42,240 nucleotides of DNA from assembly GCA_025459245.1 (NCBI GenBank), contig JALOQZ010000004.1, forward strand, positions 1 to 42,240, read 5' to 3'. This DNA is from Pirellula sp. (GTDB lineage: Bacteria > Planctomycetota > Planctomycetia > Pirellulales > Pirellulaceae). The notes under the pieces are model-generated. The model was given only the letters and a program-made list of their open reading frames with translations, searched no databases and was not told where the DNA came from. Positions 31,318 through 39,980 of this stretch are shown here, piece by piece (position 1 is the stretch's first letter; the number at the start of each line of letters is the position of its first letter). The position numbers and the translations under genes are program-made.

Positions 31318-32583
31318 ATGGCAGGAAACAAAGGCACGACGCCTACGTCAAGCAAGATGCCGGCAGAAATCCATCTACAGCCAAGTGAAGATTTTGTAGT
31401 AACCCCTGCGATCAACGAATTGACGGAGCGAGCACTAGCTTACTTGTCGATCGGATATGCGATTCATCTTTCTGGTCCGGCTGGAACAGGCAAGACAACT
31501 CTCGCGATGCACATTGCGTCGCTGCTCAATCGTCCCTGCACGTTGTTGCATGGAGACGACGAGATGAAGTCGTCCGATTTGGTGGGAAAGGACTCGGGGT
31601 ACAAGAAGCAATCGGTGCGAGACAACTATGTTAGCTCGATTCTCAAGACCGAGGAGACCGTCACGGTTCTCTGGAGCAGCAATCGTCTAACGACCGCTTG
31701 TGAAAGTGGGCATACGCTGATTTATGATGAGTTTACTCGCTCGCCCGCGACTGCCAACAATGTATTGTTGAGCGTTTTGGAAGAGAAGATTCTTAATATA
31801 CCCTCGTCTGGTCAGGAGAGAGGCTATATCTGTGTCCATCCCGACTTTCGGGCGATATTTACCTCGAATCCGAGCGAGTATATCGGGGTTCACAAGTCGC
31901 AGGATGCGTTGCTAGATCGAATGATCACCCTCGAAGTAACCTATCAAGACCGCGAGACAGAAGTTTCGATTGTTCAAGCGAAAAGCAAGCGTCCCAGAAA
32001 GGATATCGAGGCGATAGTCGACATTGTTCGCGAGTTGAGAACATTCTTGGGCAGTAACTATGGTCCGACCATTCGCGCGGCGCTGGCGATTTCGTCGATA
32101 TTGGACTATCGAAACGCTTCGGTATCCAGCGACGACCCCATTTTCTTGAACACTTGCCAAGACGTATTGTTTTACAATGCGATTCGACAGTCGAATGTGA
32201 AGCTCAGTCGAGAAGATTTGAATACGTTGGTAAGGCGTGTGCTGCAGCGTGGTGGTACGCTGGATTCTCGCATAACAGCTTCGAGTTCTCCTGTCGTTGC
32301 CGAATCGAAGGTTCGCACAAAAGAATCCGGAGTCGCACTAGAAGCCGCTTTGGCGAACGATATCGAGACTCTGAAGATCGAGGCTGCTGAGAGTACAAAA
32401 GTCAAAACTGCACAGATTGCAGACGCCAACAAAGAAGCCCTAGAAGTAACCCCTTCAGAAATCCTGGCTTCCCGATCCCACACTTCCGATGTTCCCTCTA
32501 TGAACCTTTCCAGGCGTGAGAGTGTTGGACGTTCTATACCTCGACCGCCTAGCTTGGAATCAGGCGCCTTCGCACTGGGCTAA
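31318..32583 (+). CDS. gvpN: GvpN, MoxR-like AAA ATPase
   Basis: This 421-residue protein has Walker A GPAGTGKT at 53-60, preceded by the IHLSGP strand, and Walker B-like LIYDEFTRS with the following NNVLLSVLEE helix, both as in GvpN. A FTSNPSEYIGVHKSQDALLDR stretch is also typical. GvpN is needed for full-size vesicles and hydrolyses ATP. The catalytic part ends near residue 310; the last 100 residues are an Ala/Ser/Glu-rich tail absent from standard GvpN, which is about 330 residues. Start: ATG after GGAAGAAGGAAATTAAA. Confidence 0.93.
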   Translation: MAGNKGTTPTSSKMPAEIHLQPSEDFVVTPAINELTERALAYLSIGYAIHLSGPAGTGKTTLAMHIASLLNRPCTLLHGDDEMKSSDLVGKDSGYKKQSVRDNYVSSILKTEETVTVLWSSNRLTTACESGHTLIYDEFTRSPATANNVLLSVLEEKILNIPSSGQERGYICVHPDFRAIFTSNPSEYIGVHKSQDALLDRMITLEVTYQDRETEVSIVQAKSKRPRKDIEAIVDIVRELRTFLGSNYGPTIRAALAISSILDYRNASVSSDDPIFLNTCQDVLFYNAIRQSNVKLSREDLNTLVRRVLQRGGTLDSRITASSSPVVAESKVRTKESGVALEAALANDIETLKIEAAESTKVKTAQIADANKEALEVTPSEILASRSHTSDVPSMNLSRRESVGRSIPRPPSLESGAFALG

Positions 32584-32669
32584 TCTTCAAAAGAGTTCCT
32601 CGTAGAGGTTTCTTGGTCAAGAGTAGTCAGTGCAGGGTGGATGAGGCTACTACTCCAAGGAATCATTCG

Positions 32670-32963
32670 ATGGGAACGAGAAGAATCAGTTCGCTCCGCA
32701 ATCGCATCCGTACGCATGGCACACGCCATCTCAACGAGAACCAAGAGCGACATGAGCTCTACATGCGATTAACAATTCTGGAGATAGAAAGGAATCGACG
32801 AGAATCGGAAAAGCGGTCTCTGATTGACCGACTCAGCGCTATAGATCAACGCCTTGAAAGCGTTCAAGCTGAACAAACTCTCGTTGAACAACTTCTGGAA
32901 AAGCTCTCTCCGGAGAAGCCAGGAACGATCCCCGCCCGGTCTGGGGAAGTTTTTCGCTATTAA
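32670..32963 (+). CDS. Small coiled-coil protein in gvp cluster
   Basis: From MGTRRISSLRNR the protein has 97 residues; the ORF track start at 32613 adds 19 weakly coding residues. An Arg-rich start is followed by a heptad-like helix (LTILEIERNRRESEKRSL then IDQRLESVQAEQTLVEQLLEKL) and a short tail. The position between gvpN and gvpF and the same direction indicate a gas-vesicle accessory role. I do not recognise a named Gvp family. Confidence 0.6.
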   Translation: MGTRRISSLRNRIRTHGTRHLNENQERHELYMRLTILEIERNRRESEKRSLIDRLSAIDQRLESVQAEQTLVEQLLEKLSPEKPGTIPARSGEVFRY

Positions 32964-33030
32964 ATCTTGGCGAAATGGAAATCGGCCAACTCAGATACAC
33001 ACATTGTTGAATTGAGAACGGATTAATCAT

Positions 33031-33798
33031 ATGTCGACGATTACAGATATAGCAACAGGTAACTACCTCTACTGTTTTCTCAAGGGGAGTGATGCGGATG
33101 CAGCCGAGCGGTTGCAGTGGACTGGATTGAACGGTGCGCCGATTGAAGTGATAAAACACGGTGATATTGCAGTCGTTCTCTCCGCGATTCCGAATGAGAA
33201 GCTTCGGCCTCAGCGAAAACTGCTCGCTGCGCATCAAGCTGTCGTGCAAATGGCGGCCGTCCACTTCTCATCGCTTCCCATGGCATTTGGTTTGATTGCA
33301 GATAGCAAGGATCGAGTGGTCGGTCTCATCGAGCGGAACCAGGAGGCCATACTCGATCAATTGAATACGATCAACAAGCAAGTGGAGTTCAATTTGGTTG
33401 TGGAGTGGAATGTCGGCAACCTGTTTGCTTTCATGGTTGAGACACACGCTGAGCTAATGGAAGCCCGAGAGCGAATCGTGTCCGGTAATGCTTCGCGAGA
33501 TGAGCAAATCGCGCTCGGACAAACCTTTGAATCGATTCTGAATCAAGAGCGAGCAGCCCATACTGACAAAGTGACGCAAATACTAGCGCCTCTTTGCGGG
33601 AGATGGATTAGCCAGCCTCCTCGCAGCGAGAGCGAGATCATGCGATTGGCGATGTTGGTTCAACCAGAGCAAGAAAGCGAGCTTGAAAAGGGAATCCATC
33701 AAGCCGCTTCGCACTTCGACGAGAAATTCTCTTTCAAGTACAACGGACCGTGGCCGCCTTATAGCTTTATCAATCTCGCATTGAACGTAGAGGATTAA
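33031..33798 (+). CDS. GvpF/GvpL family gas-vesicle protein
   Basis: This 255-residue protein begins NYLYCFLKGSD and has the family blocks LPMAFGLIADSKDRVVGLIE, FNLVVEWNVGNLF and the C-terminal GPWPPYSFINL. This is the closer match to classical GvpF, while the copy at 29399 is divergent. GvpF binds GvpA and takes part in early assembly. It is followed 4 bp later by gvpG, the usual gvpF-gvpG pairing. Confidence 0.9.
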   Translation: MSTITDIATGNYLYCFLKGSDADAAERLQWTGLNGAPIEVIKHGDIAVVLSAIPNEKLRPQRKLLAAHQAVVQMAAVHFSSLPMAFGLIADSKDRVVGLIERNQEAILDQLNTINKQVEFNLVVEWNVGNLFAFMVETHAELMEARERIVSGNASRDEQIALGQTFESILNQERAAHTDKVTQILAPLCGRWISQPPRSESEIMRLAMLVQPEQESELEKGIHQAASHFDEKFSFKYNGPWPPYSFINLALNVED

Positions 33799-33802
33799 TT
33801 CG

Positions 33803-34027
33803 ATGTTCATTATCGACGATGCTTTGATGTCCCCTTTTAAAGGATTTCTCTTCATTGCGAAAGAAGTTCAGAAGGCTTGTGAACAGCAATTAGAGAATGA
33901 TCGAGCGCAGCTGATGGGGCAGCTCACTGCATTGCATAAGATGCTTGAACAGGGAGAGATATCCGAAGATGAATTCGATGAGAGAGAGTCGGAGCTTCTC
34001 GAGAAGTTAGAGAAGTTCGAACAGTAA
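33803..34027 (+). CDS. gvpG: GvpG
   Basis: This 74-residue helical protein starts with FIIDDALMSPFKGFLFIAKEV and ends in an acidic coil (GEISEDEFDERESELLEKLE), the usual GvpG layout and length. GvpG joins other minor Gvp proteins in the assembly complex. It lies 4 bp behind gvpF. The stop is immediately followed by a palindromic repeat. Confidence 0.9.
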   Translation: MFIIDDALMSPFKGFLFIAKEVQKACEQQLENDRAQLMGQLTALHKMLEQGEISEDEFDERESELLEKLEKFEQ

Positions 34028-34028
34028 G

Positions 34029-34096
34029 AGTCTATCCAAAAACCACCAGAAACCACGGCCAGCGCCAGAGCGGCTAATGGTTTTCGGATAGGCTCC
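34029..34096. repeat. Interspersed palindromic repeat, copy E
   Basis: A unit beginning TCTATCCAAAAACCACCAG and ending ATGGTTTTCGGATAGGCTC. It lies inside the gvp run, between gvpG and gvpS, so it could form a hairpin in the transcript. The minus ORF 33868-34248 across it is an artefact. Confidence 0.85.
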
Positions 34097-34117
34097 AAGT
34101 AAGAGGAATTAGGAATC

Positions 34118-34381
34118 ATGGATGGGATTGCAAAGGATGGCAATGGGCAGGTTTCTCTGTGCGAAGCACTTGATCGACTGCTTACCAAGGGAGTCGTTTT
34201 GAACGGCGATATTGTGGTGTCGGTGGCAGGAGTGGAGCTTTTGTACATTGGGCTCAGGGGACTGATCTGTGGGATCGATTCTTTAGATCAGCGTCCAGCT
34301 TCCTTAAGCAGTCGTTGGAATCCAGCCCATGCGGTGCGGTGCGACGAGACTGATGAGGAGGCCAGTCATGAATCTAACTGA
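34118..34381 (+). CDS. gvpS: GvpS-like minor shell protein (GvpA family)
   Basis: This 87-residue protein has the GvpA-family core VSLCEALDRLLTKGVVLNGD and IVVSVAGVELLYIGLRGLI, in the version with V-S-V-A-G-V typical of GvpS, plus a short polar tail. It is a minor paralogue of GvpA, perhaps at vesicle tips or in nucleation. It overlaps gvpK by 14 bp. Confidence 0.8.
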   Translation: MDGIAKDGNGQVSLCEALDRLLTKGVVLNGDIVVSVAGVELLYIGLRGLICGIDSLDQRPASLSSRWNPAHAVRCDETDEEASHESN

Positions 34382-34673
34382 AGCGATGGAATCGTCTCTC
34401 GATGAGATGAGGGAGCCAGATTCTTCTGAAAGCAAGAACTCGATTCAGGGGTTGGGGAAAATCGCATTGGCCATTATCAATTTGCTCCATGAGCTGTTGG
34501 AGCGTCAAGCGATCCGAAGGATGGAGAATGGCACGCTCACCGAAGACGAGATTGAACGGGTGGGGCAAGGATTAATGCTCCAATCAGATGCCATCGATAA
34601 GCTGTGCAGGGATTTCGGGGTGTCGAGAGAAGATTTGAATATTGATCTGGGACCGTTAGGAAAACTGGTCTAG
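34368..34673 (+). CDS. gvpK: GvpK
   Basis: From ATG 34368, with GAGGAGG upstream, this encodes 101 residues. The GvpK signature runs LGKIALAIINLLHELLERQA, then RMENGTLTEDEIERVGQGL and a conserved end LNIDLGPLGKLV. The upstream ORF start at 34329 is less likely because it lacks a ribosome-binding site and adds a non-family extension. GvpK is a helical accessory protein needed for vesicle formation. Confidence 0.92.
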   Translation: MNLTEAMESSLDEMREPDSSESKNSIQGLGKIALAIINLLHELLERQAIRRMENGTLTEDEIERVGQGLMLQSDAIDKLCRDFGVSREDLNIDLGPLGKLV

Positions 34674-34700
34674 AGAGCCAGGCAAATCAAGGATGAGAAT

Positions 34701-35030
34701 ATGTCAAGCGTTAAACTACCATCGGCTGTATCCTCTACCTCTGTTGCAGACATTCTGGAACGAGTGCTCGACATGGGGGTCGTCATCGCCGGTGATATTC
34801 GTGTGAAGCTGGTTGATATCGAGTTACTAACGATTCAGATCCGTTTGGTGGTCTGTTCTATTGATAAAGCCAAAGAGATCGGCATGGATTGGTGGAATGT
34901 GGCACTCGATAAGAATTCGAGTCCGATGGCCAAACCAATTGAAGAAGATGCTGCGCTTCTCGCTTCACGGCTTGAGTCTGTGGAGAAGCGTATGCGCGAT
35001 ATGGAAAAAGCAGGAATTCTCAAGAGGTAA
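34701..35030 (+). CDS. gvpJ: GvpJ-like minor shell protein (GvpA family)
   Basis: This 109-residue protein contains a GvpA-like core VADILERVLDMGVVIAGDIR and LVDIELLTIQIRLVVCSIDK, then a helical extension (DWWNVAL to EKRMRDMEKAGILKR). GvpJ and GvpM have this plan, and both are required in small amounts for nucleation. It is the third GvpA-family gene in the cluster. It is 3 bp before the giant coiled-coil gene. Confidence 0.85.
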   Translation: MSSVKLPSAVSSTSVADILERVLDMGVVIAGDIRVKLVDIELLTIQIRLVVCSIDKAKEIGMDWWNVALDKNSSPMAKPIEEDAALLASRLESVEKRMRDMEKAGILKR

Positions 35031-35033
35031 GTC

Positions 35034-38000
35034 ATGTCTCAAGAATCGATGCTTGTGGAGGATCTCGCTAGGACGAGGGTGGAGCAGAGTGACTACCGAT
35101 TGCCGGAGGATTCATTGGAGAGCTCGCTACCCAGGCTCGAGAATCTCCTGACACAGTACAGCAAGCAATTGGCAGCAACGGAGCGACGAACGAAGCTTGA
35201 AAGAGTGCCGAAGCGAGGTCTAAGCCGAATTACACTGGGGCTCATTTCCACAGGGGTACTTCTATTCACGCTGGCTGTTGTTTTGGGCGGAATGTACGCT
35301 TGGTCAGCCACGAGATTCTCAGCGACATTGATGGTCCCAAGTCTGCTCATCGTTCTAGGGGGCATACATTCCAGTTTTGATCGCAGGAGGATTTCGAGCG
35401 TTCAGGGGCCGAACGATGGATTTGCCTCCGAGCTTGAGCAGTTGAATCGCGCTGGAGATTTGTTGTCTGTGTTGAGTGATTTGTCCCATGCGATTTCAGA
35501 GACGCGAAGACAATCAGAGCGGGAATCAGGTCGCTTAGTGTCTCTGCAAGCGGAGGTCGCTTCGATCGAACAATCGAAGAATGCTTTGATTGATGAGTTA
35601 GCCGTGTCTCGTGATAGCTTGGATTCCTTGCAAGAAGAATTGGAGCTGAGAAGATGCTCGGTTGAATCGGCCAAGTTCGAGTGGAATGAGCTCAGCAGCA
35701 AACAAGCGGGTCTCCAACGTGATATGGAGGCAACTCAGCGAGCGTTGGAGAGCATACACCTTGAAGCTGCGAACGCGCGGCTGGACCTCGAGCGACTCGT
35801 TTCGGAAGTGCGTGTGGAATCAGATCGATGCGAGGGACTGCAAGCTGAGAGCACCGTACTCGAGGAGGGTATCGAACTGAAACGAATGCAACTCGCGGAG
35901 CTTGAAGGCAGTGAACGCGAATTGCAGGGGTTGATTCAATCTCTACGAGCTCTTGCCGAGTTGGAAAGGCATCAATCCGAGTCTCGCATTGAGGAGATGT
36001 CCCGGTTAGAGTCTCACTTAGTTGAAAAGCATAAGCAACTCAGCGACGAAGTCGATGCGATCGGTCGGAATCGAGACGAAGAAGAGATGCTTGCAGGGGC
36101 ATTGCTGGCCCAGCGAACCACGTTGCAGGCTGAGGTCGTGTCGCTTGAGAATCAGATTTCGCAATTAGTTACGACCAAAGAGTCTGTTCAAAGGGATTTG
36201 GGGGCTTTGCAAGACCAGTTTCTAGCAGAGGAATGCAATCAAACGATTCGTGATCGAGGTCATCTTCTCGCACTGACAATTTCATTGATAACAGCGGAGC
36301 AATCCAATGCGGAATCTGTTCGTCTTCGAGAGCTCTCGGAATTAGTACAGAGTTTAGAGGCTACAAAGTGGGAGCTCGAAAGCCATATTGAAAACTTGAA
36401 GGAAGGCGTGGATTGCGTTTCGAACGAAAAAAGGTTCTTAGAAGAAGAGAAAGACCGCTTGCTCGATAGCTTGTTCGCATGCCGTGAACAAAAGGAGGAG
36501 ATTGACAGGGAAATTGAGCGTAGGTTGGAGGAACTCGATTCCTGCGATTCCCAAGTCAGAGCGGCGATCGAGTATCGGTTCGCGTTGGATCTTCAAAACG
36601 AGTCCCTACAGGCCCAATTGGCGCAGCGCAAAGTCGATAGCGATGCGTTACAGGCTTCGAATGAAGCGCTTTTGCGATTGGCGGCAGACTATCAAGGTGT
36701 TGTAGATGATTTGGATTCTCAACAGCGTTTGATTTCTGGGGAGTATCAGAAAGTATCGAATGAAATTCTTGAAAAGCGTACCATTTTGGAAGCTTTAGAG
36801 ACAAGCGTTCAAACCGCCCATCAGCTATTGAAGGAGTTGACTGATCAGTCCGTTACTCTATCCGAAAGCATCGATTCTCAATCGCAGCTCTGTTTAGAGA
36901 AGACAGAGCAAGCGGAGCGATTGTTAGATCATTTGGAGGATTTGGCCAATCGAAAGAACGAACTCGAATCGTTACTGATGGAGCTTGAAGCCGATTGCGA
37001 AGTATCAAGGAACGAATTGAGTGAGATTCAGAACCAAAAGGATCAGTGCACGAGCGCTTTTGAGCATACGAGGGAGACACTCGCTCAATATCAGGAGCGA
37101 GTCAAGTCGCTTGATCTGGAGAGGAGTCAGATCGAAGCCGCGTTGCGAGAACTTGATTCAAGACGCTCGAGTTTAGAGCAAGAGCAGTCCCAGTTGGAGT
37201 CGGAAGTTCTCGATCTCAATCGCCGGATTGACTTGGCTAACGAGAGGATACCACAGTTGGATTTGACGATCCGAAGTTTGGAACTGGATCGTGAGCAATT
37301 GAGGGTGGATATTTCGGAGGGGCGTAGCGAGGTAGATTCGGTGCGAGCATTGAACCGGGAGGAGCAAAAGCAACTCGACTTGCTCCGTGGAGATGTGCAG
37401 TTGGAATCGAAACGGCTCACGGAGTTGCGATATGAATGTGATGAGATTCTCGAGAGGCAAGGGTCTTTGCGAGAGGAATTGATCGCACTGGAGTCGAGCA
37501 TTGAACGCAAAGCGAGTGAAGCGAACGCATGTCAAATCGAGATCGAGCGATTGAGCGAAGAAAGACTTGCAATGAAGAGAGAGCAGATTGTTTTGACCGA
37601 GTCGGTGGAATCGCTTGAACGGCAAAAGCGAGAGTTGGCGAGAGTTGAAACCGAATTAAGTCAGCAAACACGCATGCTCATTGAGCTGCAAGACAAAGCA
37701 GCAAATGAGGAGCAGAAGCTTACCATGATCGAGGCGAGCAAACGTTCCGTCGAATCCCAATGGCAGCTCGCTCAAGGCGATCTCAAGAGTGTCGAGATTG
37801 AATTAGATCAGGCCAATAAGAGGCTTGAAAAGGCTACTCGCGACTTGCATCAGGCCGAGTTAATAATCCAAACCAAGAGGGGTGATGTGATCATGGTGGA
37901 GAAGAAGCTGATGGAGCTAGAACAAAGCAAAACTACATTGGATTTGGAAGTCGCTCGCATGATGGAAGAGGCGACAGAGGCGAGCAAGGTATGCGGTCAG

Positions 38001-39437
38001 TGGCGCGCCTACAAAGAAACACTGAGCAGGGAATTGGATCAATTGGCGCAAGAGAAACAATCCATGTCCAACGAAGTCGTCGGATTGGAGTTTCGAAGAA
38101 AGGAGCTGCAGTCCGCAATTCGCGATCTCGAAACAACAAAGACCTCATTAGCTGCGACGGCAAAGGCTGCTCAAGAGGAAGTGAATAAGGAGACAAAGAA
38201 AGCTGCCGAGCAGAGATTGGCTCTGAAGGACTTAATGAATGAGATTGAAAAGGCGCGATGCACGTTAGGTCTTCTCGAAGATGAGCAGCGTGATAGAAAG
38301 CTGGTTGTAGAAAGCTTGGAGAGGGAGGCTAGTCAGTTCGAAAAGAGCGTCTTGGAATCAAGGCGTGAATTGGTCGCGAATCAGCAAGAAGCCTCTTTGA
38401 TGCATCAGAGACTGGAAATGTCGCGTTCAGAGATTCAAGGTGAGGAAGCACGGATTCGTGAGATTCAGAAAGAGTTTGCCATCGCTGAGGACAATCTGCA
38501 TAAGAGCTTGGTCAAAGTCGATGTTCTCCGTCTGGAGATCGAGCGTTTGGATCAGAAGAAATCGGAATGGGAGGCTGGCGAGGAGTCGCGTACCCAATTG
38601 CTTCAACAGCATGCACTCATCGAGCAACGTCACTTGGAATATGTCGAAGAGATTAAAGTCCTCGAGCAACAGCGGTTGTCGTTGGAGGCTGGTCTTCTTC
38701 AAAGAGAAGGGGAGTTGAGCCGGTTGAAGCAATCTGTTTCAGCAGCCGAAGAAGAACGGGAGAGTCAGCGAAGAGATTTAGCTTCGATACAGCTATCCCT
38801 CTCAGAAATGGAAGAGAGGAAAAAGGTGCTTGTTGAGGATTTAATAAAGCTGAATCTTGAGCAAGTTGAGAAGAAGGAGGCGTTAGAGAGGTTGTCAGCG
38901 ACTCGTCTGGAGCAAGAAAGGTCGAGTTCTGACTTAGCGGATAGGATTCTTCGATTGACCGAAGACATTGGGCATCTTTCGCGGCAGAGGATGGGTTTGG
39001 AGAATGAGATACAGGATAAGCAATCGCAGATCGAATCGCTTGTGAATGACTGTCTGGTGAGAGAGAGGCAGCTTCTCGATGAGGAAACAAAGTTGGTTCA
39101 TGTTCGGACGGAAGTGGAGAGCTTGGAAGAGAAACTCTTGGAGTCAAAGCTTCAGGTCGAAGCTATCCAGAAGGTCGCGGATTTGGAGCGGGTTGATTTG
39201 ATACTCCAAGTTGGCCTTCGAGAGACCATGGAGCGTGCGAATACTTTCAGCATAGCGGAAGAGACGGAAGCACCAGGCCTCCCAGTGGAATTGCCCACCG
39301 AAGAGATTGCTATCAAAGAGGCGCAGATACTGGAAGCGGTCCAGGATATTCAGAGTTTGGCGGAAGAAGCGAAAGTTGAAGTTAGCGCCTTGGAGGCCAA
39401 GCAAATTCCTTCGCTGTGGGATTCGATTCTCGGATAA
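35034..39437 (+). CDS. Giant membrane-anchored coiled-coil protein
   Basis: This is a 1467-residue protein. After about 65 polar residues come two hydrophobic helices (about 66-90, ITLGLISTGVLLFTLAVVLGG, and 95-113, SATLMVPSLLIVLGG), then about 1250 residues of nearly unbroken heptad-type coiled coil rich in Glu, Leu, Gln, Arg and Ser, and a short tail ending PSLWDSILG. Such a rod could span well over 100 nm. No motor or ATPase motif is seen. It is 3 bp behind gvpJ and in the same direction, so it is probably made with the gas-vesicle proteins. It could tether or cluster vesicles at the membrane. No named family is recognised, and coiled-coil similarity searches would be uninformative. Confidence 0.8.
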   Translation: MSQESMLVEDLARTRVEQSDYRLPEDSLESSLPRLENLLTQYSKQLAATERRTKLERVPKRGLSRITLGLISTGVLLFTLAVVLGGMYAWSATRFSATLMVPSLLIVLGGIHSSFDRRRISSVQGPNDGFASELEQLNRAGDLLSVLSDLSHAISETRRQSERESGRLVSLQAEVASIEQSKNALIDELAVSRDSLDSLQEELELRRCSVESAKFEWNELSSKQAGLQRDMEATQRALESIHLEAANARLDLERLVSEVRVESDRCEGLQAESTVLEEGIELKRMQLAELEGSERELQGLIQSLRALAELERHQSESRIEEMSRLESHLVEKHKQLSDEVDAIGRNRDEEEMLAGALLAQRTTLQAEVVSLENQISQLVTTKESVQRDLGALQDQFLAEECNQTIRDRGHLLALTISLITAEQSNAESVRLRELSELVQSLEATKWELESHIENLKEGVDCVSNEKRFLEEEKDRLLDSLFACREQKEEIDREIERRLEELDSCDSQVRAAIEYRFALDLQNESLQAQLAQRKVDSDALQASNEALLRLAADYQGVVDDLDSQQRLISGEYQKVSNEILEKRTILEALETSVQTAHQLLKELTDQSVTLSESIDSQSQLCLEKTEQAERLLDHLEDLANRKNELESLLMELEADCEVSRNELSEIQNQKDQCTSAFEHTRETLAQYQERVKSLDLERSQIEAALRELDSRRSSLEQEQSQLESEVLDLNRRIDLANERIPQLDLTIRSLELDREQLRVDISEGRSEVDSVRALNREEQKQLDLLRGDVQLESKRLTELRYECDEILERQGSLREELIALESSIERKASEANACQIEIERLSEERLAMKREQIVLTESVESLERQKRELARVETELSQQTRMLIELQDKAANEEQKLTMIEASKRSVESQWQLAQGDLKSVEIELDQANKRLEKATRDLHQAELIIQTKRGDVIMVEKKLMELEQSKTTLDLEVARMMEEATEASKVCGQWRAYKETLSRELDQLAQEKQSMSNEVVGLEFRRKELQSAIRDLETTKTSLAATAKAAQEEVNKETKKAAEQRLALKDLMNEIEKARCTLGLLEDEQRDRKLVVESLEREASQFEKSVLESRRELVANQQEASLMHQRLEMSRSEIQGEEARIREIQKEFAIAEDNLHKSLVKVDVLRLEIERLDQKKSEWEAGEESRTQLLQQHALIEQRHLEYVEEIKVLEQQRLSLEAGLLQREGELSRLKQSVSAAEEERESQRRDLASIQLSLSEMEERKKVLVEDLIKLNLEQVEKKEALERLSATRLEQERSSSDLADRILRLTEDIGHLSRQRMGLENEIQDKQSQIESLVNDCLVRERQLLDEETKLVHVRTEVESLEEKLLESKLQVEAIQKVADLERVDLILQVGLRETMERANTFSIAEETEAPGLPVELPTEEIAIKEAQILEAVQDIQSLAEEAKVEVSALEAKQIPSLWDSILG

Positions 39438-39456
39438 GTGGGCATCGGAAAATCGC

Positions 39457-39774
39457 TTAAAGGGTCTCCGGTTCTGCGGAGACCATGCAGATGCCATCGA
39501 GGAGACGTTCGCAAGCGACAGTGATTTCCCGAACCCCTTCGCCGGAATCAATCAGCCGTTCCACGTCGGCGGCCAGATTGGTCAGGGCGGGATAGCCGTA
39601 GCCTCCGAAGGCCCCCTTTAATTGGTGGGCAACTCGTCGTAAGGCAGGGAAATCTCTTCCTCCGAGGGTCGCCCGAATGAGCTGGCTACGTTCGGGTAAC
39701 TCGGAAACGAATTCGACAAGAACGGGATGGAAATCAGGATCGTTGGCAAGTGGCGAGTGTAGTGTGGCGTTCAT
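39457..39774 (-). CDS. Hpt phosphotransfer protein
   Basis: This 105-residue single Hpt domain has the active histidine His50 in RRVAHQLKGAFGGYG, a canonical H-x-L-K-G-A motif. It would carry phosphate between the receiver of a hybrid kinase and another receiver. Candidate partners in the window are the phytochrome, the CheA hybrid and the stand-alone receivers. It converges on the giant coiled-coil gene with a 19-bp gap. Confidence 0.88.
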   Translation of the reverse strand: MNATLHSPLANDPDFHPVLVEFVSELPERSQLIRATLGGRDFPALRRVAHQLKGAFGGYGYPALTNLAADVERLIDSGEGVREITVACERLLDGICMVSAEPETL

Positions 39775-39800
39775 CTCTTGTGGTCAACCGATCTTTTGTA

Positions 39801-39809
39801 GGGGGGGGG
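39801..39809. repeat. Homopolymeric G9 tract upstream of hpt
   Basis: Nine G (nine C on the coding strand of hpt), followed by A5, lie 27 bp upstream of the Hpt start. Tracts of this length slip readily and could vary promoter or leader spacing. The rest of 39775-39980 shows no convincing gene. Confidence 0.5.
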
Positions 39810-39980
39810 AAAAAGATTGCAAGGTCGGAAGTTTGGCGACTTGGGCCGCCTGCTAAGCTCTGTAAAGTACCAACCGAGCTAATGGCGACAGCGAGCGCGT
39901 CGTCAGGTTCCACGTTGGTAAGGGATCTTAGCGGCTGAATTAGATAAGAGAAAATCGGATTGCCGCATTTCAGGCAATTT

